NCBI GenBank assembly: GCA_020205615.1
Contig: CM035165.1
Span: 27,253,544 to 27,317,543 of the forward strand
DNA length: 64,000 nt
Source: Panax quinquefolius
Taxonomy: Eukaryota; Streptophyta; Magnoliopsida; Apiales; Araliaceae
Direction: 5' to 3'
Below are positions 1 through 9,603 of the stretch, in pieces. The notes beneath the pieces were generated by a model. The model searched no databases. It was given only the letters and a program-made list of their open reading frames with translations, and was not told the origin of the DNA. The translations under genes and the position numbers were made by a program. Position 1 is the first letter of the stretch; each line of letters begins with the position of its first letter.

Positions 1-304
1 ATGACATCCGAGAATGTTGAGAATAGCAATGGAGCACAGGAGAGCGTTGAGTCTCCACATATCAATAATTAGGAGAATGTGCATCAAGAAGGCGACAATC
101 CTCATGCAAACAACAACACTGACCAAATGATGAATGATGGAATGTTCAGAGGCTTTATGCAATTCATGCAACATCAGGCGAGAGTGGCTCCTGTCCAAAA
201 TATAGGTGGAAACACTGAAAACTCTCGGAAGGTCACCGCTAAACAGTTCAAGGAGCTGGGACCACCGGAGTTTATTGGAGAGCCAAAACCACTTAAGGCG
301 GAGA
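1..304 (+). pseudogene. gag of element A, N-terminal segment
   Basis: This is the amino end of a gypsy Gag (capsid precursor), from an ATG at the first base to the point where solo LTR K interrupts it. The reading frame contains a TAG at codon 24, then stays open through a Gln/Asn-rich stretch and the typical run KQFKELGPPEFIGEP that precedes the capsid domain. It breaks off inside a Glu codon. The frame resumes without shift just after the second copy of the GGAGA duplication, so the solo LTR alone caused this interruption. The early TAG is most simply read as a former CAG (Gln). It encodes no functional product today. Confidence 0.85.
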
Positions 305-1508
305 TGTAAGACCCCGAATTTTATGAAATAAAAGTATTCAATTTTTCTTATAATTACAATTCAGTAAATGATTAAATTGTTAAAAGTTTAAAGTTAAGGG
401 TGAGATATGAATTTTTTTTCAAAATACGCAAGTGGTTATAAAATATTCAATTGTCGGGGAATATTCGTTTGGTCGTGGAATATTCTTTACAGCCGGAGAA
501 TATTAAATGACGCAGTATAAACCATTTATGGGCCCCATGCTTGAATAATTGTCGGATGAAGAAAACGACAAAAATTGAGTTTTTATAAATAATAGCGTAG
601 TTATTACAAGTTAACAACACTGTTGGAATACTCGATTGGTTAAAATACGATGTCTGGCGTTATTGCACGCAAAGAGTGCACGGTATTACGCGTATTTTTG
701 AATTATTGATTCTTACGTAAGAAGACACTACTCAATAATTATTACAGTAATTCTTTATTCAATATTTTATTTTATTGATTCAATAATTGTTGCGTTGATA
801 TTTTATATTATTGTTGTTTCAATAATTATCATTTGACTGATATCTCCATTATCGGATCAATAATTCATATTATTTGAATAATATTATTAGATAGCATTAT
901 TGACAATGTCTAGAAAGTTACATCAAAGAGAGGTTTGGTCACCTAAATTGCGTGCGATGAGGAGAAATCCTTATATTGAAAGCCCCATTTTTCACAGGGC
1001 CGCCTCGGTTGTCATTATTGTGATTATGTAATATTATTTGTGAATAATTAATTATTAATTTATATGATAAGGAAATATTTATTTGATGTGGATATAAATG
1101 ATGGATTTATTTATGTGGTTATAAATAAAGGAATTAATGTTGAGGTATTTTATCAGTATTTTGTCGGATTGGAGGTATTAAAAGATCAAATCGGTGTTTT
1201 TACAGCTTTATTATGTGAGTTATAATATTTAATCCGACCGTTAGATCGTTGTAATTTTTGGATATGTTATACATATATAAGTTGAGTATATGTCCATAAA
1301 TTTTGAACCGTTAAAAATGAGCGTATAATTTGTTATGAATTTTAAGAGGTAACTAATTCGGAAATTAGGTTTTGGTGGAAAATTCTAAAATTGAGTGGGC
1401 CCCACTCTTGGTTGTTGGGGGAGATGGCTGATTTTTGGTGGGTGAAATAGTAACAGGTAAAGCCATCGGGTAGCAGGTCAAGTCTGCTTCGGCATGCTAA
1501 CATTTTCC

Positions 1509-1517
1509 TATAAATAG
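1509..1517 (+). promoter_or_regulatory. LTR promoter TATA box (solo LTR K)
   Basis: TATAAATAG is followed by a block (TTAGAATTGAAAA..CACACCAG) that recurs after the TATA box of the 3' LTR of element A and of the inverted LTR at 9.6-11.4 kb. Conservation across copies supports this as the pol II start region. Confidence 0.7.
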
Positions 1518-2460
1518 AGGGCTAAGTTAGAATTGAAAAACACACCAGAATTCATAAGTTTTCTCTCTTTTTCTCTCTGGATTATTGAGTGTATTTTGTG
1601 AGTATTTAGATACTTGGTGAGTTGATATTCATCAGTGCAAGTTTCCTTCAGCGTCATATCCGATATCCAATTAGAAGTGCTGCTCTGTTGAGGTAAGGGA
1701 TAGTAAGGGATTTTAAGGGTTGTTATGTTTTTCAGTTTCGTAATTTTTCTGACATTCAAAAATTCTAGAAAAATTTGAAATGATATTTTGATGAGTTTTA
1801 TTGATTGTGTCCAAAAATGGTAATTTTTGGATGTATAAATTAAGAGTTATGAATTTTATGAGAAAAAGACTATTTTAAAAGTAACCGCTTATAATTCCTT
1901 GTGGTTAACTCTAAAATTGATGAAATTTTTATTGGGAGTACATCTATATAATATCGATGTGTACTCTGTGAATTTCGAATTTTTGGATAAAAGTACAATT
2001 TATGATAAATGTCTAAATATTCAACGGTTTTGGTATATGAAAAATAGTAAATGGATTTTAAAAATTCGAGAAAAAATATATGTTTACTATGGGACTATAT
2101 TATGCTAAATCCCAGAAAAGAAATATTTTTGGAATTGATTTGGTATTTTTCATGAAAATGGACTAGTTATGAATAAATGAATTAAATATGTTATGTGAAG
2201 GAAGAAAATTGGAAAATAGGATTTTATGGCTTGATAATCCTATATGAGGTATATATCTGATTTTGATGAGGGTTTTTGTTATTGGTGATAAAACTTATGA
2301 GTTTGGCATTTTAGGATGATTAAATGCATTATTTAGTAAAGTGTAAACAATTAAAATAAATTGTTTATAAGTTTAAGAAATGTTATTCTTTCGATATCAT
2401 TATCTTAGAAATATTGGTATGGATTTTATTGTGGAATTTCTACCTTTTGAGAGTGGGATT

Positions 2461-2526
2461 ACTATTCACGAGTTACTATTCATGAGTTCTTATTCACGAG
2501 TTACTATTCACGGGTACTATTCACGT
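2461..2526 (+). repeat. ACTATTCACGAG short tandem repeat in LTR K
   Basis: About five imperfect copies of a 12-15-bp unit (core TATTCACG) occur in a row. Such runs are often seen in plant gypsy LTRs. Confidence 0.7.
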
Positions 2527-2875
2527 GCAAAGTTGGTTTCTTTTTTCGACCAAATTATCGTTGATTTATGAATATTGCTCTTGAGATTAAGTGCGATTGT
2601 TGATCATATTATTTTATTATCATATATAACATTTTATAACCTTGATGTTGAAATTCTCTTTCACTTGAGTATAAAATGGGTAGATTATTGGTATGATCAT
2701 GACTAGGGTTCTCTTTGGCCGATGTAGTGAAAAGTTGAATTGTATTTGGTATGATCATGACCATTGAATTTATAATTGAATATCTTTAGCTTAAGTCCAA
2801 AGGTGAAATAATCAACATGGTTATAATTATTTTTTATATAAATTACGAAATGATTATATATTTCTTTGAGATATT

Positions 2876-3138
2876 AATATATTTGGCTTTGTAGTGCAAA
2901 TATGAGCTGTTGATGAATATATTTGGCTTTGTGGTGCAAATATGAGCTGTTGATGAATATATTTGGCTGTAGTGCAAATATGAGCTGTTGAGGAATATCT
3001 TTGGCCCGTAGCAAAGATGGTTTGTTGATGAATATCTTTGGCCCGTAGTCTAAAGGTGACATGTTGTTGAATATCTTTGGTAGTAGTGCAAAGATGGTGC
3101 TGATTGACGAATATCTTTGGCCCGTAGTGCAAAAGATG
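2876..3138 (+). repeat. Seven-copy ~38-bp tandem array in LTR K
   Basis: Units open with ATAT(A/C)TTTGGC and close near TGTTGATGA. The first two are nearly identical 40-mers and later ones diverge (CCCGTAG variant). The open frames seen on the minus strand here are by-products of the repeat period and are not genes. Confidence 0.85.
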
Positions 3139-3635
3139 AATTTATCGATATGATTATGAGCAGGAAATGTGATTTGGTATAACCATGATCTTTGATGTTT
3201 GGTGAAGATAGATAGGTTATGAAAATTATCTTCGTCCCGGATGAGAAGAGGAATTTAGAACCACAATTATGATTATGAGTTATTCATATGATTGTGGAAA
3301 GGAACTGTTGAGTGATGTTACAAGGATAAAACATTGTTGGTGGATTTTTAACATGGAGAAGATAATTGACTTTATGGTGTATTTGAATCTTCTAATGGAT
3401 TGCTCGTTCTGCTGCAACTATGGTTGAAATTTTTTATCATTTACAATATGTTCTAAATCTCTGATTTATTACTGATGAAGGCTATTGATAATTTAATTAT
3501 CTTTATTCATGATATTCTTTATTGAGCTAGTTGTGCTCACCCTTTTGCTTCAAAATTCCTTTCGGGTAATAAAAGTGTATTTGGGTCGAGTGGGGATAAC
3601 AGGGGAATAGAGCGGTGGTCTATATTTTGTTGAGG

Positions 3636-3989
3636 TTAAGCGAACCCAACGTTGGAAGGTGTTTTGTCACTATCATACAAGATGTCTAATGACATACAAC
3701 ATCGTATCATCATAAAGGCGAGGATGTGCTCATCCGATTCTTTGAGTATATATCTGAGCATACCTATATAATTTTGGTGTTTGTTTGAAGTATAATTCTC
3801 AATTAGAGACAGTGGAGATAATGATATGTCAAGAGAAGACTTACCATTAGGAAGAATATGATAGTAATCTTTTTGTTTTTCTTTGGGGTCTATTGGGTCA
3901 ACCAAGGATAATTCTGTGGCCATATGATATCTATCATAACCTAGACGCATGGCCTCCAATGTATGAAGGTTTCCTTGAGCACTTCCCAA
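3636..3989 (-). other. 117-codon open frame, antisense inside solo LTR K; unidentified
   Basis: A minus-strand frame of 117 codons runs without a stop through LTR K, where nearby sequence is otherwise full of stops. The predicted peptide has ordinary composition, with no low-complexity bias, and includes runs such as ILPNGKSSLDISLSPLSL and YIGMLRYILKESDEH. I do not recognise it. The related LTR end at 27.94-28.21 kb shows clear similarity to K on both sides of this block but has only a short unrelated stretch at its position, so the block looks like an insertion or captured sequence. An AG followed by GTGCTCAAGG lies at its 5' side and could be an old splice acceptor. It could be a captured host exon or a chance frame. 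Confidence 0.35.
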
Positions 3990-4233
3990 ATATTTTAATT
4001 TCTAAAACAGTTTTTGACTATACCTTTATGTAAGGTGTCACTGTGAGGTGCTGTCCATGGTTGGGACATGTGTCACATTTGGTATATATTTGTATCCAAA
4101 CTCACAACATATGTGTTGTTATATTTTGTACGACAATTATTGTAATAAAGTTGTAGTTGTTTTCTGTACCATGTATTTGGCGACTCAGAATAGGTTGGAT
4201 GGTATGGACCTATTTTGGGGTTGTCACAGGAGA

Positions 4234-5170
4234 CGTGGATAAAGCAGATCACCAAGATATTTGATGTCTTGGGATGCTCCGAGGAGCAAAAGGTTCCATT
4301 TGCCACCTTTATATTGCGAGGAAAGGCAGATTACTGGTGGGAATTGGTAAAGCGTACTCAACCTGCCGCACTAAAGATGTCTTGGGAGAAGTTCCAAGAA
4401 CTATTCAACGATAAGTACTTTCCCGAAAGTATTCGTCACATGAAAGAGGTAGAGTTCATCAAGTTAGGGCAGAATAATATGACCGTGTCGCAGTACGAAG
4501 CTAAGTTTGCTGAGTTGTCCCGGTTTGCGTCTCATTTGGTTGATAATGAGGAAAGAATGACGATGATGTTTCTAAGAGGTTTGAAACCCGAGATACGTCA
4601 ATATCTAATTTCTCATAAACTGTGTTTGTATTCAGATGTTGTAAATAGGGCTAAGTTATTGGAGCGCGATAACGAGTCAACTCAACCAAGAGAAAGCAGC
4701 TGACAAAATGATAATACCAGGGATAACAGTCATCAAAGCGGTGATAACAAACATGGAGGGAATCAACATGCCAGAAATGGTAACCACTTCGGTGGTAATC
4801 ATGGCCAAGACAATAAGAATGGACATTTCAAGAAGAGGAGATTCAACAATGATGGAAAGACGTCAACATCAGCACCCGTGGTTAAGGAAGGAGAAGGACC
4901 ACCTATCATATGCTTCAAATGCGGAGGGGAGGGACATATCAGTCCAAATTGCGCGATGCCATCCAAAGCGTGTTATAATTATGGAAGAGAAGGTCACCTA
5001 GCCCAATTTTGTCGTGCACCGAAGACAAGTCCAGTTGGAACGGTGACACAAAATATTGTCCCAGACAAGTCAAAACCAGTAGTTCAAGGGAGAGCTTTTG
5101 TTGTGACCTCCCAGAAAGCAAGAAACCCGAATGAGGTCATCACGGGTAAGCTTATCATAAACTTTAGCTA
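4234..5170 (+). pseudogene. gag of element A, capsid and zinc-knuckle part
   Basis: This continues the Gag frame broken at base 304. The capsid (retrotransposon gag) domain comes first, with motifs ATFILRGKADYWWE, FNDKYFPES and MTVSQYEAKFAELSRFA. A low-complexity Asn/Gly/His linker follows, then two CCHC knuckles. The first, CFKCGGEGHISPNC, is intact. The second, CYNYGREGHLAQFC, has Tyr in place of its second Cys. Stops interrupt the frame at 4700 (TGA) and 5169 (TAA), with the same frame continuing beyond each. In the family Gag packages element RNA in cytoplasmic particles; this copy cannot make the full protein. Confidence 0.9.
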
Positions 5171-5171
5171 A

Positions 5172-5620
5172 GTCTATACCTTATTTGATACCGGTTCTAC
5201 CCATTCTTTTATTTCTCCTACTTCCGCTCAACGATTAAATTTGACTCCGGAGAAATTAGACTTTGACTTATCTGTGGAAACTCCATTGGGAGAAACCTTC
5301 ATTACATCCACTGTTTATAAGTCTTGTTTGGTTCAAATCGGTACCCTCACATTACCTGTCGATCTTATTTCATTAAAAATACTTGCATTTGATGTGATTC
5401 TAGGGATTGATTGGTTAACTACTCATCACGCAAAAATTGATTGTTTTCGTAAGGTTGTTAGCGTTCGTATTCCTAACCAACCAATTATGCGAATTCAAGC
5501 AACCAAACCATTAAAATCAATCACTGTCATCTCAAGCCATAAAGCTATTCGTTTATTGAAAAACCGGATGTTAAGCTTTCTTAGCTCATTTCACGATTTA
5601 AACAAAAATACGTCGATTTG
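5172..5620 (+). pseudogene. protease of element A
   Basis: This is the aspartic protease region of the pol polyprotein. The catalytic triplet lies in FDTGSTHSFI, the flap side in the middle, and VILGIDWLTTHHAKIDC is the second conserved block before the linker to reverse transcriptase. It shares the gag frame, as in single-frame chromoviruses. The frame closes near 5.62 kb and reverse transcriptase continues in another frame. Small compensating indels around 5.64-5.67 kb, before [10 protein letters not shown], account for the change. The protease would cleave the element's own polyprotein; this copy is separated from its context by flanking stops. Confidence 0.88.
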
Positions 5621-6580
5621 AATGATATTTCTATTGTTAATAAATTTCTGACGTATTCACGAAGAACTTCTGGCCTACCCCCAGAGCGTGAAATTGAATT
5701 TTGTATCGACCTGGAACCCGGTACAAAACCCATTTCTAAAGCCCCATATCGAATGGCTCCTATTGAACTTCAGGAGTTAAAGACCCAATTGCTAGATTTA
5801 TTAGACATTGGTTTCATTCATCCTAGTACGTATCCTTGGGGTGCTCCTGTTCTATTCGTGAAGAAGAAAGATGGGAGTATGCGACTTTGTATTGATTATC
5901 GGGAGTTGAATCATGTCACCATCAAAAATAGGTACCCATTGCCACGTATTGATGACCTATTTGACTAGTTGCAAGGAGCCAAATTCTTTTCAAAGATTGA
6001 TCTTCGTTCCAGATATCACCAATTAAAGATTAGAACCGATGACATTCCAAAGACGGCTTTCAGAACTCGGTACGGGCATTATGAATTCCTAGTCATGTCC
6101 TTTGGATTGACTAATGCTCCTGCTGCCTTCATGGATATGATGAACCGAGTATTCAAGGAATATATGGATCACTTTGTGGTCGTCGTTATTGATGACATCC
6201 TTATTTATTCCAAAAGCCATGAAGATCATGAGCAACACTTGAGGCTGATATTCTAAAAGCTTCGTGAATACAAGCTTTATGCCAAGTTGAAGAAATGTGA
6301 GTTCTGGCTTGAGAAAATAGCATTCCTTAAGCACTTAGTATCAAGTCATGGAATATCTGTTGACCCGGCAAAAATTGAAGCAATTCAAAGTTGGGAGCAA
6401 CCTAAATCAGTGACCGAAGTACGTATCTTTCTCGGTTTAGCTGGTTATTATCGGAGATTCGTGGAAGGATTTTCTCGAATCGCTACTCCATTAACTTAGC
6501 TGACTCGGAAAGATACAAAGTTTGGTTGGAGCGAAGAATGTGAGAAGATTTTTCAAGAACTCAAGAGGAGACTCATTTCA
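5621..6580 (+). pseudogene. reverse transcriptase of element A
   Basis: A complete set of RT blocks is readable: [82 protein letters not shown] and the catalytic [12 protein letters not shown], with both Asp residues present. In-frame stops stand at 5966 (TAG), 6254 (TAA) and 6497 (TAG), each where family members have Gln. The active-site residues thus outlived the reading frame, which fits decay by point mutation after insertion. In the family, RT copies element RNA into DNA from a tRNA primer. Confidence 0.92.
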
Positions 6581-6999
6581 GCACCTGTTCTGACAATACC
6601 ATCTAGCTCGGAGGGATTTATCATCTACAGTGATGCTTCGGGCAAAGGGTTGGGATATGTTCTCATACAACATGGGAAATTCATAGCCTATGCCTCAAGA
6701 TAACTCAAAGAATATGAGAGGAATTATCCTACTCATGATCTAGAGTTGGCAGTTGTTGTCTTCGCACTTAAAATTTGGAGGCATTACTTGGATGGGGAGA
6801 AAGTGGAGATCTTTACGGATCATAAAAGCCTCAAATATTTATTCACTCAAAAGGAACTCAACATTGGACAATGACGTTGGCTTGAACTGTTGAAAGATTA
6901 TGATCATACCATCCAATACCATCCTGGAAAAGCGAACGTGGTAGCTGACGCATTGAGTAGAAGATCATATGCAAATCTGAGTCGCGATATTGTTAATTA
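6581..6999 (+). pseudogene. RNase H of element A
   Basis: The RNase H domain follows RT directly. Visible blocks are YSDASGKGLGYVL (first catalytic Asp), [16 protein letters not shown] (Glu), [12 protein letters not shown] (Asp) and [15 protein letters not shown] at the end. Stops interrupt at 6701 (TAA in place of Gln), 6872 (TGA in place of Arg) and 6998. The domain normally removes RNA from the RNA-DNA hybrid during reverse transcription. All catalytic positions I can check are kept; only nonsense changes disable it. Confidence 0.9.
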
Positions 7000-8060
7000 A
7001 AGGCCCATTTTGTGTGACTTTCCAAGGATGGAGATAGAGTTAAAGACTCCAGGGACCCATGCGATGATGGCGAATATACGAGTAGAACTGACTTTAATTG
7101 ATAAAGTTAAAGCTGCTCAAGCTACAGACTTGGAGCTGATGCGTATGAGGAAGAAAGTGCAAGAAGGTGTTATGCCGGAAGCAAGAATCGATGAGGAAGG
7201 AATACTTTGAGTCATCTCCAGACTTTGTATTCCTAACGACCCTGATTTAAAGTATAAAATCATGATGGAGGCGCACAACACACCGTTTGTAATCCATCCT
7301 AGGAGTACCAAAATGTATCATGATCTTTGACAAACATTTTGGTGGGGCAATATGAAGAGAGAGATAGAGCTATTTATCTCAAGGTGTCTAACGTGTCAAC
7401 GAGTCAAGGCGGAGCATCAAGTACCAAAAGGTCCATTGCAACCACTTGAAATTCCAGAATGGAAGTGGGAGCACATTACCATGGATTTCGTTATTGGTCT
7501 TCCCAAGGTTTCTCAAGGCTTAGATGCAATTTGGGTCATTGTTGATAAATTGACCAAGTCTGCTCACTTCTTACCTATACGAAAAACTTATACACTTGAA
7601 TGTCTTGCTCGTATGTACATAAACGAGGTTGTAAGATTGCATGGTATGTCAGTATCCATAGTTTCTGATCGAGACCCAAGATTCACTTCACGATTTTGGG
7701 TTAATTTGCAAAATGCTATGGGCACGGACTTACGATTTAGTTCGGCATATCATCCTCAGACGGACAGACAATAGAGAGGACTATTCAAACTCTGGAAGAT
7801 TTATTAAGACTCTGTGTCCTTGACTTCAAGAGAAGTTGGGACAAGTTCTTACCATTGGTGGAGTTTTCCTACAACAACAGTTATCAAGCAAGTATTGGCA
7901 TGGCTCCATTTAAGGCATTGTATGGAAGAAAGTGTCGTTCTCCAGTATGCTGGGATGAGGTGGGTGAAGAAACGTTGTTGGGATCGGAGTTGGTACGTAT
8001 GACTACGGAAAAGATTTAAACCACCCGACAACGTATAAAAACCTCACAAGATCGACAAAA
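7000..8060 (+). pseudogene. integrase core of element A
   Basis: The N-terminal zinc-binding region is recognisable through CLTCQRVKAEH, followed by the DDE core: ITMDFVIGLP (first Asp), VSDRDPRFTSRFW (second Asp) and [10 protein letters not shown] one-base deletion near 7.77 kb, just after HPQTD, moves the rest ([27 protein letters not shown]) to another frame. TGA stops at 7208 and 7328 and TAA at 8017 replace Arg, Arg and Gln. In the family integrase inserts element cDNA into chromatin. No full-length product is possible. Confidence 0.9.
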
Positions 8061-8559
8061 GAGTTATGTTGATCTTCATCGAAAGGACGTGAAATTCGAT
8101 ATAGGAGATCATGTATTGTTACATGTTGCTCCGTGGAAAGGAGTGACGAGATTTGGAAAGAGAGGAAAGCTCAATCCTCGATTCATCGGTCCATTTTTAA
8201 TCCTCGATCGAGTAGGAACTGTGGCATATAGACTCGCTTTACCGCCAAGTATGTCTCGTGTTCATAATGTTTTTCACATATCCATGTTACGTAAATATGT
8301 GGAAGACCCGAACCACATTATTGAGTTATAACCGGACGAAATAACGGAAGATTTGATGTATGAAGAGGTTCCTGTTCAAATCTTGGATAAGAAGGAACAT
8401 ATTCTACGCTCCAAGGTTATACCTCAAGTCAAAGTTTTGTGGAGAAACCACGATGTTGAGGAAATGACTTGGGAGTTAGAATGTGAAATGAAATCAAGGT
8501 ATCCTTACCTCTTCGACATACCAGGTATGTACCCTAATTTTGAGGGCAAATTTTCATAA
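8061..8559 (+). pseudogene. integrase C-terminal region and chromodomain-like tail of element A
   Basis: This block has the conserved KFDIGDHVLLHVAPWKG, KLNPRFIGPFLILDRVG, LPPSMSRVHNVFHISMLRKY and a final VKVLWRNHDVEEMTWELE, the form taken by the chromodomain-type tail of Tekay/Del chromoviruses. That tail is thought to steer integration toward heterochromatin. One TAA (8329) interrupts it; the terminal stop lies at 8557. The same protein end, with an intact frame, occurs inverted at 27463-27912, giving a second family member for comparison. Confidence 0.88.
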
Positions 8560-8570
8560 GAATGGGAGGT
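8559..8570 (+). other. Polypurine tract of element A
   Basis: AAGAATGGGAGGT directly precedes the LTR start TGTAAGACCC. This is the expected plus-strand primer site. The inverted fragment at 27.45 kb has the equivalent AAGGGGGGAGGT before its LTR. Confidence 0.75.
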
Positions 8571-9603
8571 TGTAAGACCCCAATTTTTTTAATAAAGATG
8601 ATTTTTCTATGAATATCATTTTTGAATATTATGGAATGAATTTGATATAATGTTATAGTTGTGGGTAATATTTATAAATTTTGCAAAGTACGCAAGTTGT
8701 TATATAATATTCGATTGGTGGGGAATATTCATTTTAACGAGGAATATTCGTTCAACGACACAATCATTCAGTGGACCCCTAATGAATTGAATTATTGTCG
8801 GATTGAGAAAAGCGACAAAAAATATTTTATAAAAATAACGACGGAAGTTTTACAATTAATTATTGAAACACACGGTGTTAAAAGTGCGATGTCTGGCGTA
8901 GTTGTATAGTAGCACACGGTATTGATTATTGATGCTTACGTGAGAAGTATTTCGAGTTGTATTCAATTATTGTCGATATTTTATATATTGAGATGATGAG
9001 TTATTAATATTATTATTTGCAATATTAACGATGTCAGAAGTTACTGTCGAGAGAGGTTTGGTCACCTAATTCATTGCGCCATGATAGGGATAAATCCTTA
9101 TTAGAAAGTCCCTTTTTTCACAGGAGCGACACGAATCGATTAATAGTGTAAATTATAATAATGATGATGAGTTTTGTTTTATTAGTATTATTAATGTAAT
9201 AAAATAGAAAAGCTTTTTATATAAAATGAATACTTTTATAAAGTTATTCGTTTTATTAGACTATAAATAGAATATATAATATTATTATGTGTAGTGTTTT
9301 GTATAGTAAAATCTTTTAATATAAAGCGAGAATACTTTTATAAAGTTATTTATTTTATTAGACAATAATTAGAATATATTATATTTTTTATAGTATTATA
9401 GTATTTTGCATAGTAAAATCTTTTTATATAAAACATAATACTTTTATAAAGTTATTTATTTTATTAGATTTTAAATAATATATATATATATATATTTAGA
9501 ATATATTATATTTTATTGCATAGTGCAGCATAGTATCCTTTCTATTTTTCTATAAATAGGATGCTTAGTTAGAATTGAAAACCACACCAGAAGTTCAGAG
9601 AAT
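8571..9603 (+). mobile_element. 3' LTR of element A, truncated just after its promoter
   Basis: It opens TGTAAGACCCC after the polypurine tract. U3 runs to a TATA box (9551-9559, TATAAATAG) and the conserved TTAGAATTGAAAA block, then stops near CCAGAAGTTCAGAGAAT, where the sequence flips into an inverted copy of the same LTR family. No CA end or target duplication is visible on this side. U3 has several GGAATATTC motifs shared with the other family members. Confidence 0.8.

Larger units (their letters stand above)
305..4228 (+). mobile_element. Solo LTR K (about 3.9 kb) inserted in gag of element A
   Basis: The element begins TGTAAGACCCC and ends GGGGTTGTCACA, and is flanked by a perfect 5-bp duplication GGAGA (300-304 and 4229-4233). 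No internal gag or pol sequence lies between the ends, so I read it as a solo LTR left by LTR-LTR recombination. A TATA box near 1.51 kb, a conserved segment after it (TTAGAATTGAAAA) and a GAGGTAAGG donor-like site mark the U3-R-U5 plan. Its first 1.5 kb resembles the 3' LTR of element A. Its 2.0-2.35 kb part resembles 40.5-40.8 kb in LTR B1. Two tandem arrays and an antisense open frame sit in the downstream part. An alternative is a non-autonomous element with terminal repeats too short to notice. Confidence 0.82.
1..9603 (+). mobile_element. Element A: decayed Ty3/gypsy chromovirus (Tekay/Del-like), 5' LTR outside the window
   Basis: The order is gag, protease, reverse transcriptase, RNase H, integrase, chromodomain-type tail, polypurine tract, then a 3' LTR opening TGTAAGACCC. 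This is the classic plant chromovirus layout. The window opens at the gag ATG, so the 5' LTR and primer-binding site lie to the left. Gag is split by a 3.9-kb solo LTR of a related family. Nearly every stop in pol replaces a Gln or Arg codon, so the element looks old and heavily methylated. It lies downstream of the host gene's last exon and on the opposite strand. Family assignment rests on the [17 protein letters not shown] and zinc-finger integrase motifs; the clade is my judgement from the C-terminal chromodomain-like block. Confidence 0.9.

Noticed and set aside
2854..3132. Two overlapping minus-strand frames of 92 and 62 codons
   Set aside because: They are produced by the period of the ~38-bp array in LTR K.
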